From: Gilvimarinus polysaccharolyticus
GTDB lineage: Bacteria > Pseudomonadota > Gammaproteobacteria > Pseudomonadales > Cellvibrionaceae
Assembly (NCBI RefSeq): GCF_001187555.1
Contig: NZ_LFIJ01000002.1
Location: 1,302,545-1,366,544 of the forward strand
Reading direction: 5' to 3'
DNA: 64,000 bases
Made by a program: the position numbers and the translations under genes. Every line of letters begins with the position of its first letter. The stretch's first letter is position 1. A model generated the notes under the pieces. It searched no databases. It had not been told where the DNA came from and saw only the letters and a list, made by a program, of their open reading frames with translations. Shown here in pieces: positions 47,818 through 56,273 of this stretch.

Positions 47818-49914
47818 CTAGTAAATGCGTACTGCGCCGGCAGCGTTAGCGCTGTTATCGCTAGGATCTGCTTCTGTGCCCGTGCCTGCGCCAGATTCGC
47901 GATGAGCGCCAGCGGCCAATCGAGAGCCGTCATGAGACAGTGCGAGGGAGCGTCCCAAACGGTCTTGCGGGTCACTCTCGGGTGCTTTGACGTAACTTAG
48001 CTGTGCCCACTCGCCGGCGGCGTCTTGATTAAATAGGTACACGGCACCGCTGTTGAGCATATTGTTATTGCTGCCATCGCCGTTTATGCCAAGACTTGCA
48101 CTGTCTTCGAGGTAGGCGCCTACGGCGAGGTAGCGACCATCACCCGATAGCCGAACGGTGCTGCCAAAGGCATCACTGGGGTCGGGGTTAGAGGCTTTGA
48201 TATAGGTGGTTTGGGTCCATCCATCGGCCAGGTTGTCAAAAATGTAAGCCGCTCCCGAGTTAAAGTAAGACACCATGTCGCTAGAGTAGTTTGGATCTGC
48301 CTCGGTGTAGTCGGCCGGGTCGCCATTGATGCCCGTGGCGCGGCTGCCGTCGCCCGGTGCGCCTACGGCTAGGCGCTTGCCGTCGGCCGATAAGCTAACG
48401 CTTGTGCCAAACAGAAGCTGACTATAGTCAGTGGTATAGCTTGAAATATTAAAAATGCGCACCGAATAGTCGGGCTTGATGTAGGCTGATTGTGACCAAG
48501 TGGTGGCGCTGCGGGTAAACAAAAAGACCGCGCCGGAGTCGCCTTTCCGACGGACGTCATCAGTCGAAGGAATCTCTTGGTTGACACCGTTGCCGGCTTG
48601 ATCTTCGGTGCTGGCGCCAACGGCTAAAGTATTGCCGTTATAATCGAGAGCCACTGAGAAGCCAAATTGATCTGCGGCCGCTGGAGTTTCGGCTTTAATG
48701 TAAGCTTGTTGTGCCCAATTAGCATCGCCTTTAGTAAACACATACACCGCGCCAGATGAGCCAGATGCGGTAAGATCATCAATGCTCTCATCACCATTAA
48801 TACCGCCAGCGCTGCTGTCTTCACCTATAGCGCCTACGGCAAGAGTGTTGCCATCACCCGATAAGGTGAGGCTAAAGCCAAAGCGATCGCCGGCAGTAGT
48901 GGTAGTGCTGCTGGATGAGCTCGAACTGCTCGAGCTGGAAGAAGAACTGCTGCTAGAGAGCGCCTCTTGCTCTGGGGTATTGGAGGCCTTCACATAATCT
49001 GTGGGGGTCCAGTTGCCATTTGTGCGTTCAAATAAGTACACCGCACCGGCGTCAAGAGCACTATTGTCGGCCCCATCACCATTAATGCCGGTAGCGTTAC
49101 TGTCCTCGCGCAGAGAGCTTACGGCGAGGGTATTGCCGTCGGCCGATAGTGATACTGCATAGCCAAAACGATCTTGGCCGCGTACTAGGGTGTTGCCGCT
49201 GTCATCTTCGTACGGCGCTTCGGTATTGGATGCCTTGAGGTAAGCTTGTTGTTGCCAGTTGCCATTGGTTTGGGCAAAGACATAGACGGCTCCTGCGGCA
49301 AAAGTGTTGTTGTCGGTTTGATCGCCATTTGCCCCTTGGGCTTGTGAATCTTCTTGGGGCGAACCCACAGCCAGTGTACTGCCGTCATCCGATAAGTCGA
49401 CACTCCAGCCAAACCAGTCATTGGTTTCGGTATTGGACGCCTTAAGATAGCCGATGCTGCTCAGCATGGCGTTTACTGCGGTTGCTTCATTAGAGCTACT
49501 GCAATTGTCGGCGTCGCTGCAGGCCTCGACCATGTAGCGTGCCTCGGGCCAGCGAGCTAAATGAGCACTGATAGAGTCAGATGCCTCGGGGCTGGTTAGA
49601 TTGTCGCCCACCTGAGTAAAGCCACTGGCGCCGTCGGGGTCTTTATAAAGACGGTAAAAGCTGGCATCGGCTACTGCGTCCCAGTAAATACGTAAAGTAC
49701 CGGCACCGGCACCTTCTATATTGATATCTGGCCATACGCCAATAACGCTACTGGAGCTGCTGCTAGAACTGCTGCTGGAGCTACTACTGGAGCTGCTAGA
49801 GCTGGCAGATTGGTTGTCATCGTCGTCGCTACCACAGCCTACCAAGACCAAAGCGCCCAGTAGACAAGGTAATAGGCTAAGTTTTTTAACCGCGTGTAGA
49901 AGCTCGTAACTCAT
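47818..49914 (-). CDS. FG-GAP seven-repeat lipoprotein with poly-Ser tracts
   Basis: Surface lipoprotein (698 aa). Lipobox LVLVGC (C27), a poly-Ser linker (about 36-56), a fibronectin III-like domain (about 60-150, with a Cys pair VEACSDADNC), then seven repeats of about 70-80 residues (FG, LSxDGxxLAVGA, EDSxxxGINGD, GAVYxF, WxQxxYIKA), as in integrin-like beta-propellers. A second run of 18 serines plus four threonines sits between repeats 2 and 3. Function unknown; adhesion or polysaccharide binding is plausible. A paralog lies directly upstream. Confidence 0.85.
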   Translation of the reverse strand: MSYELLHAVKKLSLLPCLLGALVLVGCGSDDDDNQSASSSSSSSSSSSSSSSSSSSVIGVWPDINIEGAGAGTLRIYWDAVADASFYRLYKDPDGASGFTQVGDNLTSPEASDSISAHLARWPEARYMVEACSDADNCSSSNEATAVNAMLSSIGYLKASNTETNDWFGWSVDLSDDGSTLAVGSPQEDSQAQGANGDQTDNNTFAAGAVYVFAQTNGNWQQQAYLKASNTEAPYEDDSGNTLVRGQDRFGYAVSLSADGNTLAVSSLREDSNATGINGDGADNSALDAGAVYLFERTNGNWTPTDYVKASNTPEQEALSSSSSSSSSSSSSSSSSTTTTAGDRFGFSLTLSGDGNTLAVGAIGEDSSAGGINGDESIDDLTASGSSGAVYVFTKGDANWAQQAYIKAETPAAADQFGFSVALDYNGNTLAVGASTEDQAGNGVNQEIPSTDDVRRKGDSGAVFLFTRSATTWSQSAYIKPDYSVRIFNISSYTTDYSQLLFGTSVSLSADGKRLAVGAPGDGSRATGINGDPADYTEADPNYSSDMVSYFNSGAAYIFDNLADGWTQTTYIKASNPDPSDAFGSTVRLSGDGRYLAVGAYLEDSASLGINGDGSNNNMLNSGAVYLFNQDAAGEWAQLSYVKAPESDPQDRLGRSLALSHDGSRLAAGAHRESGAGTGTEADPSDNSANAAGAVRIY
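48897..48960. repeat. Internal poly-Ser/Thr tract within the propeller
   Basis: Minus-strand codons for 18 Ser and 4 Thr use AGC, AGT, TCT, TCC, TCG and TCA. It is inserted in the loop leading into the third FG-GAP repeat. Confidence 0.85.
49735..49805. repeat. N-terminal poly-Ser tract
   Basis: About 20 serine codons, a mixture of AGC, AGT, TCT and TCC, linking the lipid anchor to the fibronectin-like domain. Confidence 0.85.
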
Positions 49915-50231
49915 TCAATAGTCCTGAAGTTTATCGTGTGCGGGGATTCTGTCCGGCCCTGACAGATGTGTCAATGTAAAGGCGGGATTAAACGTTGTAG
50001 TAATAAGGCCGCTAGTATCCCATAAAAGCGAGCTTATGACCGCTCTGTTGTTGGTCGGTTCCGGAGGGCTCGTGATCTGCTCGCTGAGATAACCTGTAGG
50101 GTAATTCTTCGGTTTCGTTTTTGGTGGTGCTAACACCGCTTTGTGGGCGGAATTGTTACCGGTTGAGGATGTCGGGAGGGGCTGCCAGAGCCCTAGAGGG
50201 CTCTGGGTTAATACTCGATAAACTATTGGTT
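49915..50231. other. Gap between the two FG-GAP genes
   Basis: 317 bp between same-strand paralogs. It holds one perfect inverted repeat (50185-50206) and presumably the promoter of the downstream gene; no coding region is convincing and no trace of a third paralog is visible. Confidence 0.5.
50185..50206. repeat. Inverted repeat downstream of the second FG-GAP gene
   Basis: CCAGAGCCC and GGGCTCTGG form a perfect 9-bp stem with a TAGA loop, 26 bp beyond the stop codon. No U-tract follows on the minus strand, so it could protect the mRNA 3' end or act as a weak terminator. Confidence 0.55.
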
Positions 50232-52058
50232 TTAATATAAATAAACCGCACCACTGTCGGTGACGCTGTTGTTACTGCTGTCGCCGTTTACTCCGGTTCC
50301 GTTGCCGTCTTCCCCCGATGCCGTAATGGCGAGCGTTTGACCGTCTCGCGCCAGCGCTAAGGTTCGGCCAAAAGTATCGTTGGCCGCGGCATTGTGGGCT
50401 TTAATGTAATTGCCTAGTTGCCAGCTGTTGCCATTGAACTGATAAAGGTAAGCTGCGCCGGCGCTGGGGGCTTGATTGTTGTCCCAGTCGGTACCAATAG
50501 CTCGTGCATCTGAGTCGTCTCGAGGGGCTCCGGCCACTAAAATATTGCCATCGCCAGATAAAGCCACTTGCCAGCCAAATAGATTGTCCTCGTCGTTTTT
50601 CTCGGCTTTTATATATTGCTGTTGTTGCCACTGACCATCAAAAGTAAATAGGTAAGCCGCTCCCGAGTCGGTCTCGCCGGTAATTGTCGCATCGGCGGCC
50701 AGCCCCTCGCCGGCACCATCTTCGTAAGGTGCGCCAACAGCCAGTCGCGTACCGTCGGTGGAGAGAGAAAGGCTTAAACCAAATTCATCACTGATGCCGG
50801 GTGTGGCAGCCTTGATGTAGTCGTTGTGGGCCCAACCTGCCTCGGTGTAACGCAAGATATACACAGCGCCAGAGCTGCGGGCTTTAAAATCTGTCTCGTC
50901 ACCATTGATGCCGCCATCGCTTGAGTTGTCGCCGGGCGAGCCGACCGCTAGCATATTGCCATCGTCGGCAAATGCTAATGCGTAACCAAAGCGTGCGGGG
51001 GTCGCCGAAAAGCACTCGATGCCTGGTGGGCGCGGATCAAAGCAGCCCGATTCGGGCCAAGATGGAGTGCTAGGTTTGATATAGGCTTGTTGGCTCCAGT
51101 TGCTGCCGTTACGCTGATAGGTATAAACGGCACCGGCCAGTTCAATGCTGTTGTCAGCTTGATCACCATTTACCCCTGATGCATTGCTGTCTTCGTAAGG
51201 TGCGCTGGCTGCAAGGCGCGAGCCATCGGCTGATAGTGCAACACGAACGCCCAAATAGTCTTGTTGTTCGGCATTGGAAGCTTTGATCAGTGCTTGCTGC
51301 TGCCAGTTGCTGTTCGTGTTGCTATAAACATAAACAGCACCAGCATCGGAGACTGAGTTGTCGGCAGCCGAGGAGTCTGCAGCACTGTCTTCATAGGGCG
51401 CACCAATAGCTAAAGTTAAGCCGTCATCGGAGAGCGCGAGTGAGTAGCCGAATAGATCTCCTTCGCCCAAATCGGGAGCGGGATTGTTCAGCGTTTGGCT
51501 TAGTTGCCAGCCTGTATCGCTTGCTTGATAAATAAAAACAGCGCCACTGTTAGTGCCGGCGTCCTCGGCAATATCAAAACGTGGGGAGCCCACCGCCAGT
51601 GTCTTACCGTCGGCGGATGTTGCCATGGCAAAACCAAAGGTGGCGTTTTGTTGTGCGGAGCCGGCTTTCAAGTAGCCGATGGCATCGGTCACCTGATCGT
51701 CTAAGTAAATGTCGGTACTGGCGGTACAACCGTTGTTATTACAGGCTTCTACAACCAAGCGCCCATCAATCCAGTTGGTGAGATGAGCCGCCAATGGCGC
51801 AGTAAATTCTGTGGTTTGTAGCTGGCCGCTGATGTCGGTAAAGCCAGCGCTGCCGCTAGGGTCTTGCAATACGCGATAATAATCGGCACGGCTGGCGTTG
51901 TTCCAGCTTAGGCTTAGCGTTTGAGGGGTTACATTTGCACTGGCCGTGGGGGCAGCGGGAGCTTGATCATTGTTGTCACTGCCGCCGCAGCCTGCCGCGA
52001 GTAATGCACCGCTTATGCTTAGGCAAAGGCTTGTGCGGGCAAAAAGTTGATTGGACAT
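50232..52058 (-). CDS. FG-GAP seven-repeat lipoprotein, paralog without poly-Ser
   Basis: Surface lipoprotein of 608 aa with the same order as its neighbour: lipobox LLAAGC (C24), a short Pro/Ala linker, a fibronectin III-like domain (about 35-125, with VEACNNNGC), then seven FG-GAP-type repeats to the C-terminus (each with DxxxxGVNGD or similar and GAVYxY). Repeat 4 carries an extra loop with two cysteines (GCFDPRPPGIECF), likely a disulfide. No serine run. ATG has CGGAGTG upstream. It follows the PA14 gene by 101 bp. Confidence 0.85.
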   Translation of the reverse strand: MSNQLFARTSLCLSISGALLAAGCGGSDNNDQAPAAPTASANVTPQTLSLSWNNASRADYYRVLQDPSGSAGFTDISGQLQTTEFTAPLAAHLTNWIDGRLVVEACNNNGCTASTDIYLDDQVTDAIGYLKAGSAQQNATFGFAMATSADGKTLAVGSPRFDIAEDAGTNSGAVFIYQASDTGWQLSQTLNNPAPDLGEGDLFGYSLALSDDGLTLAIGAPYEDSAADSSAADNSVSDAGAVYVYSNTNSNWQQQALIKASNAEQQDYLGVRVALSADGSRLAASAPYEDSNASGVNGDQADNSIELAGAVYTYQRNGSNWSQQAYIKPSTPSWPESGCFDPRPPGIECFSATPARFGYALAFADDGNMLAVGSPGDNSSDGGINGDETDFKARSSGAVYILRYTEAGWAHNDYIKAATPGISDEFGLSLSLSTDGTRLAVGAPYEDGAGEGLAADATITGETDSGAAYLFTFDGQWQQQQYIKAEKNDEDNLFGWQVALSGDGNILVAGAPRDDSDARAIGTDWDNNQAPSAGAAYLYQFNGNSWQLGNYIKAHNAAANDTFGRTLALARDGQTLAITASGEDGNGTGVNGDSSNNSVTDSGAVYLY

Positions 52059-52159
52059 GAGTTCACTCCGAGGGTTTTGGGTTGCTTTGCGATGATCTTA
52101 AAGTAACCAGAGTGACGCTCTTAAGCCAGTTGTAATTTGTTAAAAACATTAACACGGCG

Positions 52160-52720
52160 CTATTGCTGTGGCGCCTGATAGGTAATGCCCTTAATCTGCT
52201 CGCCCCAAAACTTCAATTTGCTCTCCCCGTCTGGAGCCGCTTTAAGCGTCAGCCCAGCATTGCCATAGCCTTGAAAGTAACGCAGGGTTAATTGGTGTCG
52301 GCCATCTGTCAGTCGGCGCATACAGGTATTGTGTTGAAATGGGCGGTCGCGTTTGTATTCGCAGATTATTTTGCCATCAATTTCTAACTGAAAACCGTCG
52401 TCGCTGCCGACTTCAAAGCGATAGCGAGACGTTTTAGCGACCTCAAATTGGCTGTTAATGTCGGCGTAGAAGTATTCACTCCAACCTAGCACGCCTAGGA
52501 CTGGATGTTTAAACCGATTACCGGCATTAAGCTCGACCCGATCGATTAGTCGCGTTCGGGTGTCGGAGATTTTTCGGGGCTGATCAATCTGATCAATTTT
52601 GTCTGCACTTTTGCTGAGTGTGAGAGCCAGTATCGGCTCGACCGATGGCGGAATTAACTTATTGACAGTAAGTATGATCAGCGCCATCAGAATGCAGGAG
52701 AAAATCGTATTTTTTAGCAT
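52160..52720 (-). CDS. Membrane-anchored PA14-like domain protein
   Basis: Protein of 186 aa with one N-terminal hydrophobic anchor (about 7-24) and a PA14-like carbohydrate-binding beta domain (about 70-165): GWSEYFYADINSQFEVAKTSRYRF, GSDDGFQLEIDGKII and the DGRHQLTLRYFQGYGNAGLTL stretch, cited in part. Two cysteines (CEYKRDRPFQHNTC) may form a disulfide. Its start overlaps the PMT stop codon by one base (TAATG), so they are translationally coupled and likely act together. Confidence 0.75.
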   Translation of the reverse strand: MLKNTIFSCILMALIILTVNKLIPPSVEPILALTLSKSADKIDQIDQPRKISDTRTRLIDRVELNAGNRFKHPVLGVLGWSEYFYADINSQFEVAKTSRYRFEVGSDDGFQLEIDGKIICEYKRDRPFQHNTCMRRLTDGRHQLTLRYFQGYGNAGLTLKAAPDGESKLKFWGEQIKGITYQAPQQ

Positions 52721-54258
52721 TAGCGCACCACCTGCAATTTCCAGTAATCAAACCAGTCTCGTATTTCAAACTGCGCCTCGGTTAATTCCCAGCTATAGGT
52801 GAAAGGCGCGAAGACATAAAAAACACCAATAGTAAATGCCACTAACACGCCTAAATTGATGTAGGTGTGGCGGCTGGATGCCAGTAGTTGCTCGCGAAAA
52901 ATATAACTAAACACCAGGGCAAGGTTAATGATGCCGAACACCAGTGGCACCAAATAGTGATACATGTACATGACCCGCTCAATTTGTAAAATGGCGACCA
53001 TGTAGCTGACATACAGACTGGTAAATCCGCAAATCCAGTAAAACAAAGCGGTGTCTTTGACGGGGTTGTTGTAAATAAAACGGCTGATGATTAACCCGAT
53101 AGATAAAATGATACCGGCCAGTACGCCAAACCATACTACGGGGTTAGCCACTAAGTTGTGGTAGCGTACATAGGTTGTGTCATCGACCGTGCGCTTAGAC
53201 CAACGGTAATTAATGGTTTTGGACGCTAGTGGCCAACCGATGGCGGCGCTGCCGTTCTCGCCAGCTTTGCACACATCTAAACGCGGCACGCCATCGGCAT
53301 AATTAGACATATATTTTAGGTTGTCTTGCAGAGCTACGAAAAAAGTACTGGGTGCCCAGCTGCGGCCGTCTTTAATGAGTTGTTGGTATTCACTGCTAGC
53401 ACTGTAATTTTTGTGAGGTGATATTGTTTGCCCAAGACCAATATGGATATAAAACACGGCCAAAAAACTAACTCCAAGTGGTACAACACCCGAGGGTACT
53501 GTTGTGGCTAAACGCTTAAGCAGCGCGGCAATATTAAAGGTTTTAATCGCTTGCCACTGATCGACACCGTAAACCAAAACAAACAGCAACAGTAATACCA
53601 GTGCATTGATTTTAACGGCGACAGCAAGGCCGATTAATGTGCCCAATAATGCGTACTGAGTAAGTGTTATGCGCGGTTTGGTGGTGACAATGCGGACAGT
53701 GTAATAAATGGCCGCCAAAATAAAAAATAATTGAATTCCCTCAAGCATGGCCGAGCGAGCGTGAATCACCAAGGCGTTGTCAAAAATCAAAAAGCAGCAA
53801 AAAGCTAACGCAATATGAGGGTTTTTGCTGGTGCGCCTAATAATGCCAAACATAAACAGCACCGATAGCGCCATCAGCACGGTGGAGGGCAGGCGGAAAC
53901 CATAATAACTGATGCCGCCGTCAGGCATGTCGTTATCGCGGACATAATCGGTGTGGGTGAATTTTGATTTGTCTTTATCGGCGTTTGCCCCCAATAACTG
54001 TTCGCTGGCGGCCATAAGCAATTTGCCCAGCGGTGGGTGCGGTTCCATATACATCACCCCGTCGATATACTTTTCGGCTGATGCGATATGGTAATTCTCA
54101 TCCCAAAAGAGAGCGTTGGGTTGGCCGTAGCCGGTAACGTAAACAGCGGCCGATACGACCAGCAGCAACAATAAATAAATATGGGTAAGGTGGTGTTTTA
54201 GGAGTGAGCGCATAACAGAAGCTTGAACCGTTGTTGGATATTCTGTGTTATCGGACAT
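52720..54258 (-). CDS. PMT-family glycosyltransferase (protein mannosyltransferase-like)
   Basis: Polytopic membrane glycosyltransferase (512 aa, GT-C fold) using a lipid-linked sugar. The first extracytoplasmic loop has the acidic pair in LFWDENYH (D53, E54) and EPHPPLGK (74-79), the motif of Pmt proteins; about ten transmembrane helices follow, with RSAMLEGIQLFF and MYMYHYLVPL as conserved parts. Eukaryotic and actinobacterial Pmts O-mannosylate Ser/Thr of exported proteins; substrates here are inferred. It may instead modify lipid A or glycans. No other glycan gene is adjacent. Confidence 0.78.
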   Translation of the reverse strand: MSDNTEYPTTVQASVMRSLLKHHLTHIYLLLLLVVSAAVYVTGYGQPNALFWDENYHIASAEKYIDGVMYMEPHPPLGKLLMAASEQLLGANADKDKSKFTHTDYVRDNDMPDGGISYYGFRLPSTVLMALSVLFMFGIIRRTSKNPHIALAFCCFLIFDNALVIHARSAMLEGIQLFFILAAIYYTVRIVTTKPRITLTQYALLGTLIGLAVAVKINALVLLLLFVLVYGVDQWQAIKTFNIAALLKRLATTVPSGVVPLGVSFLAVFYIHIGLGQTISPHKNYSASSEYQQLIKDGRSWAPSTFFVALQDNLKYMSNYADGVPRLDVCKAGENGSAAIGWPLASKTINYRWSKRTVDDTTYVRYHNLVANPVVWFGVLAGIILSIGLIISRFIYNNPVKDTALFYWICGFTSLYVSYMVAILQIERVMYMYHYLVPLVFGIINLALVFSYIFREQLLASSRHTYINLGVLVAFTIGVFYVFAPFTYSWELTEAQFEIRDWFDYWKLQVVR

Positions 54259-54383
54259 TTATTTTTATGCGATTAAAGGCCATACGCTTGGTTATGGCCG
54301 AGCTGCATTGGACGATAATCATACCGCAATGTGCGAGATCTGTCTGGGCACCAAGGCGCAAATTGCAACTGACGCTGCTAGCG

Positions 54384-55553
54384 TCAGTTTGCGGGGGTAA
54401 GTGTTAGCGTGCGGGTGTCTGCCTGCGGCTTGCGCTCCGGCAATTGTGGCATCATGCGCCGCAGTGCCTGCTCGGCGGTGGCACGGTAGGTGGTCAGTTT
54501 GCCGCCCATTAAGGTTAATACGCGGTTATGTTGATTTGGGCCAAGTTCCATAATGGATTCTCGGCTGCGGCCAAAGGCATTTCCGCTGGCGCTAGGCAGC
54601 ACCCGTAAGCCGGCAAAGCTATCGGCGCTGCTGGGCAAAACATGCAGTTCGGGAAAGTAATGTTTAAGTACGTTTAATAAGTAGTGCGCCTCGTGGGGAT
54701 GGCAGTGTGCCTCGTTTGGATCTCCTGTGTGAGGTGTCTCGGTCGTGCCCAGTAGCAACTTGCCTTGCCAGGGTAGGGCAAATACGGCGCGGCCATCACT
54801 GGGTGACTCTAGGTAGTAGTGGTGCTGTAATACTGGCGGCAATAATAAGTGCGCCCCTTGGATTAGCTCTACCTCGGGTAGTGTGGGGGTGGGGGTTATC
54901 AGGCGGTTTAGATCACTCGCCCAGGGGCCAGCGCAGTTAACTAACATGGCCACCCGCGCTTGTTGTTCGCGGCCGTTAAGCCGATAGCGTAGGTCGCAGT
55001 AGTCGGGGGCGGTTTCGGCGCCGATAAAAGTGGCCGGCATGGCAAGCTCAGCACCTAATTGTGTGGCCGATTGCACCACTGCAGCGGTTAGCGCGCGGTC
55101 ATCGGTTTGTGCTTCTTGGTAGCGAAACACTGTTTTCAGGTGGTCGGTTCTAATACCGTCAAGCTCTGGCCATTGGCTTTTGGTTAGGCGAGAGAAGCGT
55201 GTACTGGCATCAAAGCCGCTCAGTAGCCGGTACAGACTTAGGCCCGCGGTAATCATAAGCGGCGAGCGCTGTGAATCTTGATACACAGGAATGTGCAGAG
55301 GTGCGAGTTTGACCAGCTCTGGCGCTAACTTTAACAGTAAGGCGCGCTCGTGTAGCGATTCTCGCACTAGCGAGAACTGCGCACTTTCGAGGTAGCGTAA
55401 ACCGCCATGAATTAATTTACTGGAGCTGCGTGAGGTGGCGCAGGCAATCGCCGTCTGCTCGAGCAGCAAAACTTTATAGCCCGCCGCTGCTGCCGCTTGC
55501 GCCACACCCGCGCCACTGATGCCGGCACCTATAATGGCAATGTCGTAATTCAT
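54384..55553 (-). CDS. GlpD-like FAD oxidoreductase without C-terminal domain
   Basis: FAD-dependent glycerol-3-phosphate dehydrogenase-like protein of 389 aa. Dinucleotide motif IAIIGAGISGAGVAQAAA at the start; SSKLIHGGLRYLE and the later LRVLPS and GGKLTTYRATAEQAL segments match GlpD. True GlpD has about 500 residues; the C-terminal DAO_C helical domain is missing and the protein ends soon after the GGKLTTYR region. No glpF or glpK is near. ATG is chosen; a GTG nine codons upstream is possible. Substrate not certain. Confidence 0.78.
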   Translation of the reverse strand: MNYDIAIIGAGISGAGVAQAAAAAGYKVLLLEQTAIACATSRSSSKLIHGGLRYLESAQFSLVRESLHERALLLKLAPELVKLAPLHIPVYQDSQRSPLMITAGLSLYRLLSGFDASTRFSRLTKSQWPELDGIRTDHLKTVFRYQEAQTDDRALTAAVVQSATQLGAELAMPATFIGAETAPDYCDLRYRLNGREQQARVAMLVNCAGPWASDLNRLITPTPTLPEVELIQGAHLLLPPVLQHHYYLESPSDGRAVFALPWQGKLLLGTTETPHTGDPNEAHCHPHEAHYLLNVLKHYFPELHVLPSSADSFAGLRVLPSASGNAFGRSRESIMELGPNQHNRVLTLMGGKLTTYRATAEQALRRMMPQLPERKPQADTRTLTLTPAN

Positions 55554-55746
55554 GGGGCTTGTTTGCACGGCTGTCTCCACAGTTGTTATGTCAATAGAAG
55601 AGACTAAGGCAAAGGCGCCGGCGAGTAAATCACCGGCGGGTAAAACCTGAATTTAGCTATGAGATGAGCATTAAAACAGCGCTGGGCTGGGTAAAAACAC
55701 CCACTATTTAACGATGTCCTTGCAATTTAAACGGTGTTGCTTAGCG

Positions 55747-56073
55747 TTAATCGCCGCTGGGAATCATGCCGCCGTAAGGAAAGGGGGTTACGTTCGCGCC
55801 TTTTGATTCGTGCACCTTGGCTTCGCCTTCTTTTTCGACCTCGTCGATACGAATGATGGCGTGCATAGGAATATATGAGCGCTTAACACCCGAAAACTCG
55901 CTTTTGAGCTTTTCTTCGCCAGGGTCTACCAGCAGTTGGCTACGCTCGCCAAAAACAAGCTCTTCTATTTCGATAAAGCCGTACATCTCGCTTTGATAAA
56001 TAGCGCGGGCGAAGATTTCGTACACCTGTTCTTGATTGTGAAAGATGACCTTATAAATGGGTTTGCCGATCAT
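55747..56073 (-). CDS. DUF1820 family protein
   Basis: Small conserved protein of 108 aa, family DUF1820, without known function. It opens KPIYKVIFHNQEQVYEIFARAIYQ (cited in part) and contains GFIEIEELVFGE and KRSYIPMHAIIRIDEVEKEG, a compact alpha/beta fold with no signal peptide. It is divergent from miaB across 200 bp, an arrangement found in other gammaproteobacteria. Confidence 0.8.
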   Translation of the reverse strand: MIGKPIYKVIFHNQEQVYEIFARAIYQSEMYGFIEIEELVFGERSQLLVDPGEEKLKSEFSGVKRSYIPMHAIIRIDEVEKEGEAKVHESKGANVTPFPYGGMIPSGD

Positions 56074-56205
56074 AGTGCCTCGATGATATACCTAAACTGG
56101 GTGCTGGCAGCTGTCACCAGTCACCAGGGGGCGCGAAGAATAGCATATTCTGACTAAATGCCAACAAATTTGCACAAAAAGTAGCCTATCGTTGCCGCGT
56201 AGCCC

Positions 56206-56234
56206 TGTGATTTAACTGGTGAGATGGCTATAAT
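56206..56234 (+). promoter_or_regulatory. Candidate promoter of miaB
   Basis: A perfect TATAAT at 56229-56234, 39 bp before the miaB ATG. The matching -35 position (TGTGAT) is poor, so the call relies on the -10 box and location. Confidence 0.45.
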
Positions 56235-56273
56235 GCGCAGCCAATTTTATCGTCCCGCAAAGGTCTTCAGCGA

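Noticed and set aside
49721-49909. Leu-Glu repeat protein on the plus strand
   Set aside because: It is the mirror image of the poly-Ser tract on the minus strand.
49915-50136. Minus-strand frame of 73 codons in the gap between FG-GAP genes
   Set aside because: No signal peptide, domain or ribosome-binding site; it is in an ordinary intergenic gap.
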